A stretch of DNA of 64,000 nt from Ostreibacterium oceani (GTDB lineage Bacteria; Pseudomonadota; Gammaproteobacteria; Cardiobacteriales; Ostreibacteriaceae), in the NCBI RefSeq assembly GCF_009362845.1, contig NZ_WHNW01000005.1, forward strand, positions 1 through 64,000, in the 5' to 3' direction. Each line of letters begins with the position of its first letter. Position 1 is the stretch's first letter. The notes below the pieces were generated by a model that was given only the letters and a program-made list of their open reading frames with translations, did no database searches and was not told the origin of the DNA. Shown here piece by piece: positions 1 to 6,849 of the stretch. The translations under genes and the position numbers were made by a program.

Positions 1-85
1 AATCGGTTACTCGCCATTGTCTGGTTTGATAAAGACGCCAAATCTCTTGGCGATCAAGCGGTGTTAAGCGTATTCGTTTGTGCAT
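1..85 (-). CDS. IS481-like transposase, N-terminus only (partial)
   Basis: Only the first 28 codons are in the window, starting MHKRIRLTPLDRQEIWRLYQ. This resembles the N-terminal helix-turn-helix region of IS481-type transposases, which start MHK(N)xRLTP and are followed by a DDE integrase core. The catalytic part lies outside the window. The family would bind the element's inverted ends and catalyse cut-and-paste or copy-out transposition. The start at 85 is the natural one because the IS terminus is only about 37 bases upstream. The family assignment is by motif memory and is tentative, but a mobile-element origin is well supported by the broken mnmG next door. Confidence 0.6.
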   Translation of the reverse strand, partial: MHKRIRLTPLDRQEIWRLYQTRQWRVTD

Positions 86-90
86 GTTCA

Positions 91-119
91 TTACAGTATT
101 CTCTCAAAAAATACTGTAA
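91..119. repeat. 10-bp inverted repeat at the IS end
   Basis: TTACAGTATT at 91-100 is the exact reverse complement of AATACTGTAA at 110-119, with a 9-base spacer. It sits between the IS terminus and the transposase start. It could be a transposase binding site or a hairpin that limits read-through into the transposase mRNA. Confidence 0.75.
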
Positions 120-122
120 ACA

Positions 123-1091
123 ACCCGAAGAAATCTTACACCTAACGGCATCTCAACGAGCTTGCCATTTGAAACCCAAATTGCCTATGTCCGCAGTATG
201 CAAGGGCTAGAAAATGCCGTGATTACCCGCCCAGGCTATGCGATAGAATATGATTTTTTTGATCCGCAAGGACTCACGCACAGCCTAGAGACCAAAGCCA
301 TTGAAGGGCTATTTTTTGCAGGACAAATCAATGGCACAACAGGCTACGAAGAAGCCGCCGCCCAAGGATTGTTAGCTGGTGTTAATGCGGTATTAAAAGC
401 TGGTGACAAGCCGGCGTGGACCATCACACGAGACCAAGGTTATATCGGAGTTATGGTTGATGATTTGATTACGCAAGGCACCAAAGAGCCATACCGCATG
501 TTTACTAGCCGTGCGGAATATCGGTTGTCGTTGCGTGAGGATAATGCCGATCAACGCTTAACTGAGATGGGTCATGGTCTGGGTTTGGTTGGCGAAGCAC
601 GGTACCAAGCATTTTGCGAAAAAATGACCATTTTGGAAAAGCAAAAAGCCGAACTCAAAGCGCTGTGGATACAGCCTGATAACCTAACTGACGAGGCAAC
701 CATCACGCTGAGCCGCGAGGCAAATGCCTATGAATTACTAAAACGTCCTGAAATGCCATACAGCGAGTTAGAGAAACTGCCAGGTGTGACGGCAGATCTT
801 GATCAAGTGATTAAAACGCAGCTAGAAATCGAAGTGAAATACGAAGGCTATCTCAAGCGTCAACAAACAGAAATTGACAAGCAGCGGCGCTACGTGGATA
901 AAAAAATCCCCCCACAATTTGATTACACAACAGTCAAAGGGTTGTCCGCAGAAGTGGTTGAAAAATTAACCAAAATTCGCCCAGAAACCATCGGGCAAGC
1001 GCTACGCATTTCGGGCGTAACCCCTGCGGCGATTTCGTTGATTTTGGTTTATTTAAAAAAACAACAGTTGGTCGGTGTGCCAGTTGTTTAG
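123..1091 (+). pseudogene. mnmG: tRNA uridine-5-carboxymethylaminomethyl synthesis enzyme MnmG, 5'-truncated by an IS
   Basis: MnmG (GidA) works with MnmE to install carboxymethylaminomethyl on U34 of tRNAs, using FAD and methylenetetrahydrofolate. The frame from about 141 reads [13 protein letters not shown], then the conserved [19 protein letters not shown] motif, the [17 protein letters not shown] block and a C-terminal helical MnmE-binding domain that ends normally. This is roughly the last half of a protein that is usually about 630 residues. In-frame sequence upstream of 141 does not match well, and a GAA GAA ATC stretch at about 128-136 looks like the preceding family residues in another frame. 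An in-frame stop lies at 117-119. The first half must be left of the IS or lost. A TTG at 162 could start a fragment but is not a native start. Confidence 0.8.
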
Positions 1092-1227
1092 TGTGCAATA
1101 GAGTTTGTAACGGTGTTTGCAATAAGCCAATGTGTAATAAAGCGATTTGATGCCGATTTAGTGCCGATTTAGTCTGCGCCTTTTTCTGTCAGATATGTTG
1201 GTTTGATTTTAGCGGATAGCGAATAAT

Positions 1228-1253
1228 AAAAAGCGCTTGTTGATGCGCTTTTT
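1228..1253 (+). terminator. Intrinsic terminator after mnmG
   Basis: AAAAAGCGC (1228-1236) and GCGCTTTTT (1245-1253) form a perfect 9-bp stem with an 8-base loop and a T-run in the right arm. The A/T symmetry means it can also work leftward. It overlaps the first codons of the longest antiporter reading frame, which argues for a later antiporter start. Confidence 0.75.
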
Positions 1254-1329
1254 ATGGCATAATAATGCGTCATTATTTTCGTCATTGAATATTCTCTTTC
1301 TTACCTTGCTTATTGGTGAACTGGCTGTT

Positions 1330-2613
1330 ATGCAAATCCCTCAGTTAATTGCGATTCTCTTGGTTGCCACAGCGTTACTCTCGGTGATTAACGAAAAATT
1401 CATCAAAATGCCGCTTAGTATTGGCGTGATGGTTATCACAATGGTGGCCTCTCTGCTTATTTTGTTGGCAGGTTATTGGGACTGGTTTCATGCCGATCAT
1501 TTTGTCCATCAACTCGTTAAGCGGATTGATTTTTCCGAGACACTGATGCATGGCATGCTAAGTAGTATGCTCTTTGCGGGTGCATTACACACGAATTTGA
1601 CCAAATTATGGCAGCAAAAATGGGCGATATTTTTCTTGGCAATTTTTGGTACCTTTATCTCAACGGCATTAGTTGGTTATGGTATTTATTATCTATTTAA
1701 TGGGCTGGGGCTAGTCGAGTTACCGCTACTTTATTGCTTGTTATTTGGTGCGTTGATTTCTCCAACTGATCCGATTGCGGTGCTCGCGATTATGCGTCGT
1801 GTCGGCGCGCCAGCTGATTTAGAGATATTGATTTCGGGTGAATCATTGTTTAATGATGGGGTTGGTGTTGTGCTGTTTGCCGTTATTGGTGCCATGATTT
1901 TAGGTGAGTCACAAACCCCAGTGATAACAGGTGCCGTTTTATTTGCAGAAGAAATGGTCGGTGGTATTTTATTCGGCTTGCTGTTGGGGTGGGTAGGTAA
2001 TTGGCTGCTAGAACAAGTGTATGATTACCACATGGATGCGTTGATAACGCTTGCTGTATCATTTGGTGGTTACCAGATGGCATTGGTGCTTGGCGTGTCG
2101 GGGTTGATTGCCGTGGTTGTGGCTGGGTTGATGGCAGGGCAATACATGCGTAAATATTATCCAGCGGATGAGTTGGGGCGAACGCCATTGGATATTTTTT
2201 GGAAGATTATCGATGAACTGCTCAATGCTATTTTATTCGTGTTAATTGGTTTAGAGCTGATGTCGTTTGCGACGATTTCTGTGCCGGTATTGGCGATGAG
2301 TGTCGTTATTTTGGTGGTATTAGTCGCGCGCTGGGTAAGTGTTTTGATTCCGATTGGCTTCTTAAAGCTATGTCGGCACCCATTTCCAAGGCATGTCATG
2401 GGGTTTATGACCTGGGGTGGCTTAAGGGGTGGTTTACCCATCGCGTTGGTGCTGTCACTGCCACAAAGCGAAGCGCGTGAAACCATGATTTTGCTAACGT
2501 ACGCGGTAGTCGCATTTTCAATTATAATTCAGGGGCTTTCAATTAGCCCACTGATGCGTTTTTGGATGAGAAATGAGAAGCTACCAGCTATATCGCCGTC
2601 AACGCGAGACTAG
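1330..2613 (+). CDS. Sodium:proton antiporter, CPA1 family
   Basis: Inner-membrane monovalent cation/proton antiporter that exchanges cytoplasmic Na+ (or K+) for protons, for pH and sodium homeostasis. From the ATG at 1330 the protein is 427 residues and strongly hydrophobic, with about 12 membrane segments. Visible family motifs are SPTDPIAVLAI (about 145-155), GESLFNDGVGVVLF (about 168-181, with the conserved ND pair) and MTWGGLRGGLPIALVLSLP near 375. The frame stays open upstream to a TTG at 1237, but that region lies on a terminator hairpin. Family members normally start near MQIPQLIAILL, so 1330 with GGTGA upstream is preferred. It is monocistronic. Ion preference cannot be told from sequence. 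Confidence 0.85.
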   Translation: MQIPQLIAILLVATALLSVINEKFIKMPLSIGVMVITMVASLLILLAGYWDWFHADHFVHQLVKRIDFSETLMHGMLSSMLFAGALHTNLTKLWQQKWAIFFLAIFGTFISTALVGYGIYYLFNGLGLVELPLLYCLLFGALISPTDPIAVLAIMRRVGAPADLEILISGESLFNDGVGVVLFAVIGAMILGESQTPVITGAVLFAEEMVGGILFGLLLGWVGNWLLEQVYDYHMDALITLAVSFGGYQMALVLGVSGLIAVVVAGLMAGQYMRKYYPADELGRTPLDIFWKIIDELLNAILFVLIGLELMSFATISVPVLAMSVVILVVLVARWVSVLIPIGFLKLCRHPFPRHVMGFMTWGGLRGGLPIALVLSLPQSEARETMILLTYAVVAFSIIIQGLSISPLMRFWMRNEKLPAISPSTRD

Positions 2614-2860
2614 TCAGCGCCTCTAGCGTGTCCAAAATCCCTACAGCGCCTAGAATACCTATCCTCCTCCTCGTTATTGCTTATCAGTGTTAATCAGTGG
2701 AAGACGTTTGTCAGTAACATTGGCGCTGGCTAGGATTGGCTAGGTCTGGCGTTATTGGTGAAAAGTCCAAAAAAATGAAGCCGAATCTGGGGCGAATCTG
2801 GGGCGAAGGTGCTTATTTGTTTCTGATTTTTAAATTGGCTGCTTGATGGATGGTTTTAGA
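2614..2860. other. Intergenic stretch with small tandem duplications
   Basis: No gene is visible. It holds two short tandem duplications: a 10-bp unit TGGCTAGG.. at 2727-2746 and a perfect 11-bp unit CGAATCTGGGG at 2782-2803. No T-tailed hairpin for the antiporter gene is evident. Confidence 0.6.
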
Positions 2861-2889
2861 TTGACAAGGTTATCCGTGCGTTTTATGAT
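2861..2889 (+). promoter_or_regulatory. Strong sigma-70 promoter for the beta-propeller gene
   Basis: TTGACA at 2861-2866 and TATGAT at 2884-2889 are separated by exactly 17 bases. The -35 is a perfect consensus and the -10 has one mismatch. An AAGGAG ribosome site follows at 2908-2913 before the ATG at 2924. Confidence 0.75.
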
Positions 2890-2923
2890 GACTGTGAATT
2901 AATTAACAAGGAGTAAGCAAACC

Positions 2924-5113
2924 ATGTATCGTTCTGACTGTCAAAATCAGCATATTATGCATCAATTTGCAGGGGTGTTTTCAAGCCGCGCTAAGCCGTT
3001 GGTAAAAACCATCTGCTTGTTATCCGGGCTATCTTGTGCGTTGGTGGGTTATGCACAAGAAGTCACGCGAGTCAGTGTCAATAGCGCAGGCGAAGAAGCA
3101 AACCGGGGGGGTTTTTACTCTAGGCCTACGATTTCAGCCGATGGTCGCTACGTGGCGTTTGAATCAGAGGCAGATAATCTGGTGGCGGGTGATACGTATG
3201 GCATATGGGATGTATTTGTGCACGACCGTGAGACGGGCGAGACCACCCGTGTCAGTGTGAGTAGCGCAGGCGAGCAGGCGAACGACGAGTCTGAATCGCC
3301 TGCGATTTCAGCCGATGGTCGCTATGTGGCGTTTGAATCAGAGGCAAATAATCTGGTGGCGGGTGATACGAATGGTGCCAGCGATATTTTTGTGCACGAC
3401 CGTGAGACGGGCGAGACAACCCGTGTGAGTGTGAATAGCGAAGGCGCTGAGGCGAGCAGCTCTTCTGGTTTGCCAGCGATTTCAGCCGATGGTCGGTACG
3501 TGGCGTTTGACTCAAGGGCAGATAACTTGGTGGCGGGTGATACGAATGATGCAAGGGATGTGTTTGTGCGCGACCGTGAGACGGGCGAGACCACCCGTGT
3601 CAGTGTCAGTAGCGCAGGTGCGCAGGCGAACAGCGTGTCTGATTCGCCAGCGATTTCAGCCGATGGTCGGTACGTGACATTTGCATCGTATGCAGATAAC
3701 CTGGTGGCGGGTGATACGAATAACGACTGGGATGTATTTGTTCACGACCGCGAGACAGGCGAGACAACCCGTGTCAGTGTCAATAGCGCAGGCGTGCAGG
3801 CGAACAACGACTATTCTTCGTACCCTACGATTTCAGCCGATGGTCGTTACGTGGCGTTTTCATCGGATGCAGACAACCTGGTGGCGGGTGATACGAATAA
3901 CGACTATGATATTTTTGTTCACGACCGCGAGACAGGAGAAATCAAACGAATTCCAATTTCCATAGCTCCATATGATTCTGTATCGTTATCATTATCTGCC
4001 GATGGGCGATATATTGCTTACTCATCTGAAATTGAGTGCCTTTTTTCGCCATGCCCTGATGTTGGTTATGGGGTTTATATTTATGACCAAAAGACGGAGC
4101 AAACCGAAGTCATTGTTAATTTAGTCGAAGATAATAATATTTATTTTATAGGTAGTGGATTCCCTAGTTTATCAGCCGATGGTCAAACGGTGGCATTTGG
4201 TTCGAGTAATACTAACTTGGTGCCTAATGACACCAATCAAGCGTTCGATATTTTTGTGGCAGAGTTAGGCGAGACCATACCCAACATCAGCGGTACGTGG
4301 TATGACCGCAACCAGAGTGGTTTAGGGTTTAACATGATTCAAACAGCGAACGACCAGTTGGTGGCGTATTTTTATGGCTATGAAAATGCTGATGGCAACA
4401 CTAACGGCAACACTACTGGCGATGCGCTGTGGTTATTGACGGACGCTTTGGCCGTATCGCAAATTGAACAGGGCAAAACCTACACCCTGCCTGTCTATAC
4501 GGGTTTTGCGGGCAATGGCGGTCGCTTTGATAGCGCCCCGACTACGGACAGAAGCGGCTTGACCGAATGGGGCAACGTCGAGCTTACCTTTACTGGCTGC
4601 GGTACCGCGACGGCAACCTTGATTGGTGATAATGGTACCAAGTCATTTGATATGATTAAGCTAGCCAATGTCAAAGGCGCTGAATGCGGTGATGCAGTTA
4701 CTAATAATCCGTTTTTCAATATCAGCGGCACGTGGTACGACACGACTGAAAACGGTCTTGGGTTTAATGTCATTAATACAACGAACAATCAGTTGCTGGC
4801 GTATTTTTATGGCTATAAAAGTGGTGCAAATGGTGATACGCATTGGTTGTTATCAGACGCCTTGCCAGTTGATACAGTAGTGCCTGGTCAGACTTATACG
4901 ATACCCGTTTATACGGGCTATGCAGGTAACGGCGGTACATTTACAAACGCACCGACAGATGGCAATAGTGGTATTCGAGATTGGGGTACACTGCAAATCA
5001 GGTTTGATAACTGCAATAGCGGTAGTGCGACCCTGTCAGGCGAAGATGGAACCAAGTCATTTAACCTAGTGAAATTAGCTAACCTGAAAGGCGCAGCTTG
5101 TAGTAGTAATTGA
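2924..5113 (+). CDS. Secreted beta-propeller (PD40/TolB-like) protein with two C-terminal surface modules
   Basis: 729 residues. An N-terminal signal region (hydrophobic about 29-45, ending YAQE) predicts export. Residues about 46-445 hold seven repeats of about 58 residues. Each has a core like SADGRYVAFES..NLVAGDTN and DIFVHDRETGET, typical of PD40/WD40-like blades, so seven copies fit one seven-bladed propeller. Blades 1-5 are nearly identical and blades 6-7 are diverged. Two copies of a further module follow (about 447-590 and 600-727). Each begins NISGTWYD..GLGFN and contains AYFYGY, a WLL motif, a paired-Cys-like late segment and KSF(D/N)(M/L)(I/V)KLAN. The same module, diverged, ends the nucleotidase at 6850. 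Role unknown. Binding or adhesion at the surface is an inference. It starts at ATG with a strong AAGGAG site and a consensus promoter. Confidence 0.8.
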   Translation: MYRSDCQNQHIMHQFAGVFSSRAKPLVKTICLLSGLSCALVGYAQEVTRVSVNSAGEEANRGGFYSRPTISADGRYVAFESEADNLVAGDTYGIWDVFVHDRETGETTRVSVSSAGEQANDESESPAISADGRYVAFESEANNLVAGDTNGASDIFVHDRETGETTRVSVNSEGAEASSSSGLPAISADGRYVAFDSRADNLVAGDTNDARDVFVRDRETGETTRVSVSSAGAQANSVSDSPAISADGRYVTFASYADNLVAGDTNNDWDVFVHDRETGETTRVSVNSAGVQANNDYSSYPTISADGRYVAFSSDADNLVAGDTNNDYDIFVHDRETGEIKRIPISIAPYDSVSLSLSADGRYIAYSSEIECLFSPCPDVGYGVYIYDQKTEQTEVIVNLVEDNNIYFIGSGFPSLSADGQTVAFGSSNTNLVPNDTNQAFDIFVAELGETIPNISGTWYDRNQSGLGFNMIQTANDQLVAYFYGYENADGNTNGNTTGDALWLLTDALAVSQIEQGKTYTLPVYTGFAGNGGRFDSAPTTDRSGLTEWGNVELTFTGCGTATATLIGDNGTKSFDMIKLANVKGAECGDAVTNNPFFNISGTWYDTTENGLGFNVINTTNNQLLAYFYGYKSGANGDTHWLLSDALPVDTVVPGQTYTIPVYTGYAGNGGTFTNAPTDGNSGIRDWGTLQIRFDNCNSGSATLSGEDGTKSFNLVKLANLKGAACSSN
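3066..3940 (+). repeat. Five direct repeats of about 174 bp encoding propeller blades
   Basis: Within the propeller gene the segment from GTCAGTGTCAATAGCGCAGG to GACCGCGAGACAGG recurs five times at a period of about 174 bp (58 codons), with long identical stretches at the DNA level. Such similarity points to recent duplication or gene conversion among blades, so copy number could vary between strains. Short-read assemblies may collapse it. Confidence 0.8.
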
Positions 5114-5177
5114 CGATTAGCAGATAGCTCGTTGATAGTGGATTGATCGGATTGCGACACTATCACAGGAGACGTTT

Positions 5178-5657
5178 ATGCTAAAAATCGAAAAAATAAC
5201 CTACCTAAAGGTAGGTTATTTTTTATTACCCACCGCTGTTTTTCTATATGATTTCATCTATGTGACGGATGAGTTTCGTTTCGTTTTTGCGGCGCTTATA
5301 TCCATTTTCTTAGCGTTACCATTGGGGTTTATAGCAGCAAAAGGAATTGAAGATTATTTCTATGACTTAAAAACGCTAGAAACAATGCTAGAAAACCTAT
5401 CTTTTGGTCACGATATGGCACAAACTATAGCCGAACCTATAATAGGGTTTGTTTTTGTGAGTATTATTATGTGTATTGGCTATGTTCAGTGGTTTATTAT
5501 TGTCCCTAAGCTATGGAGGGCTATTTTTAGGCTGCGATTCTGGCCGTTTAATGTGATAAACCATGAATCCATTCTCGTCAGAATCGGCGCTGTTATATTC
5601 GTGTATATAACTAGTTTTGTTAGTTTTTATATTGCGGTAGCAATTTTTTATTGGTGA
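5178..5657 (+). CDS. Small integral membrane protein of unknown function
   Basis: 159 residues with about four hydrophobic segments (roughly 10-30, 35-55, 92-112 and 135-157), so an inner-membrane protein. I recognise no family. The ATG at 5178 is preceded by AGGAGA at a good distance, in favour of a real gene. The start region is unusual. Codons 5-16 lie on a perfect 15-bp inverted repeat with a T-run that has the form of an intrinsic terminator. Expression could be attenuated there, or the gene could be cotranscribed from the propeller gene 64 bases upstream and mostly stopped. Function unknown. Confidence 0.6.
   Translation: MLKIEKITYLKVGYFLLPTAVFLYDFIYVTDEFRFVFAALISIFLALPLGFIAAKGIEDYFYDLKTLETMLENLSFGHDMAQTIAEPIIGFVFVSIIMCIGYVQWFIIVPKLWRAIFRLRFWPFNVINHESILVRIGAVIFVYITSFVSFYIAVAIFYW
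5191..5224 (+). terminator. Terminator-like perfect hairpin inside the start of a gene
   Basis: AAAAAATAACCTACC (5191-5205) and GGTAGGTTATTTTTT (5210-5224) are exact reverse complements with a TAAA loop and T-run. By shape this is a bidirectional intrinsic terminator, but it lies 14 bases after the ATG of the 159-residue membrane protein. It may end the upstream propeller transcript. Confidence 0.7.
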
Positions 5658-5752
5658 TTTTTCGACAGGCGACTCTTGCGCTAGGTTAAAATAAGATACA
5701 ACAATACAAGCAATAACTGGGTAAAATCTGAACAAATGATTGGTGCGGATTA

Positions 5753-5780
5753 AATAGTTGTTTGCTAATAGTTGTTTGCT
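5753..5780. repeat. 14-bp perfect tandem duplication
   Basis: AATAGTTGTTTGCT occurs twice back to back (5753-5766 and 5767-5780) between the small membrane gene and yaaA. It is one of many short tandem duplications in the window. Confidence 0.8.
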
Positions 5781-5799
5781 AATTGGCGTGATGGGTTGT

Positions 5800-6576
5800 T
5801 TAACCCATACTATCACGGTGAAATACCACGGTATTGTCTGTTGAGTCATCCGCGACAAAATAGTAACCATCAACGGCGAATTTCTTTAAGTCGCGGTAAT
5901 CGGTTAGGCGCTGCTCGATAATCCATCTTGCCATGAGTCCGCGTGCTTTTTTGGCATAAAAACTGATGATTTTGTATTGTCCATTTTTCTCGTCTTTAAA
6001 CACCGGTGTGATGACTTTAGCCGCCAAAAGGCGAGTGTTGATGGCGCTAAAATATTCATTGGAGGCGAGATTAATCAACACGGGGTGTTTTTCGTCATGC
6101 AATTGTGCGTTAATCGCCTCGGTGATGGTGTCACCCCAAAAACCATACAAGTCTTTGGCGGTGTTTGTCTGGAATTTTGTGCCCATTTCTAGGCGATAAG
6201 GTTGCATCAAGTCCAGCGGCCGAAGTAGCCCGTAAAGCCCAGATAAAATGCCTAAATGCGCGTTAGCCCACTGCAAGTCGTGGTCGCTAAGGCTATTCGC
6301 GTCCAGCCCCGTATAGACGTCGCCTTTAAACGCTAAAATGGCTTGTTTGGCATTATCTAGAGAAAATGGGGTTTGCCAGTCTTGGAAGCGCTCAAAATTA
6401 AGTAGCCCTAATTTGTCACTAATTTTCATTAATGCCGAAATATCCTCTGGGGACAATTTTTTCGCCGTATCAATGAGGGTTTGCGCGTGCGTCAAAAACT
6501 GAGGTTGCGTCGCTGTTTTTGTCTGTGGCGGAGTGTCAAAGTCCAATGTTTTGGCAGGAGAAATAACGAGATACAT
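5800..6576 (-). CDS. yaaA: Peroxide stress protein YaaA (DUF328)
   Basis: 258 residues, the usual length of YaaA. E. coli YaaA is induced by OxyR and lowers intracellular free iron and DNA damage during peroxide stress. It belongs to a DNA-binding fold family. The signature start [17 protein letters not shown] is present, along with [21 protein letters not shown] near 125 and the C-terminal [13 protein letters not shown] segment. The frame is open 16 codons further upstream, but the ATG at 6576 follows TTGAGGA and matches the family N-terminus. It is monocistronic on the minus strand. Its stop overlaps a 7-bp palindrome (ATGGGTT/AACCCAT, 5791-5808) that has no T-run. Confidence 0.93.
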   Translation of the reverse strand: MYLVISPAKTLDFDTPPQTKTATQPQFLTHAQTLIDTAKKLSPEDISALMKISDKLGLLNFERFQDWQTPFSLDNAKQAILAFKGDVYTGLDANSLSDHDLQWANAHLGILSGLYGLLRPLDLMQPYRLEMGTKFQTNTAKDLYGFWGDTITEAINAQLHDEKHPVLINLASNEYFSAINTRLLAAKVITPVFKDEKNGQYKIISFYAKKARGLMARWIIEQRLTDYRDLKKFAVDGYYFVADDSTDNTVVFHRDSMG

Positions 6577-6849
6577 AAAATCCTCAATAGTTATGGATGA
6601 CAGTGGTCTGTATTTGAATAACACAATTATACGCTAATTTTAGGTCGATGTGACACTTGTGTCGTTTTAGCGGTCGAAAGCGTTGAGTGATGGATATGGT
6701 CGATAAGTAGTCGGAAGGGCAGTCGGGAAATAGTTGGGATACTGTCACAAAACGGTCATTTTTTGTTAATCAAACTGCAATAATAAATCGTTACGATGCC
6801 CCATGTCAGCAATAGGTATAACGTTTACATATATTTTAGGAGATTGGTT

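Larger units (their letters stand above)
1..122 (-). mobile_element. Left end of an IS481-like insertion sequence (partial)
   Basis: A transposase start codon lies at 85 on the minus strand. The bases outside it, read outward, run to a TGTTTACAGT-type terminus near 122, where mnmG-like sequence begins. TG at the terminus suits many IS481 and IS3 type elements. The rest of the element lies left of the window, so length, the other end and any target duplication cannot be seen. The outer boundary is good to a few bases only. The family call rests on about 28 transposase residues. Confidence 0.6.

Noticed and set aside
162-1091. Native mnmG starting at 162
   Set aside because: The TTG there lies in mid-protein, and preceding codons from 141 already match MnmG. 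It is a truncated fragment.
3066-3940. CRISPR array in the propeller gene
   Set aside because: Repeats are 174 bp, in frame and encode beta-propeller blades, with no spacers.
5791-5808. Terminator at the yaaA stop
   Set aside because: ATGGGTT/AACCCAT is a small palindrome but has no T-run on either strand.
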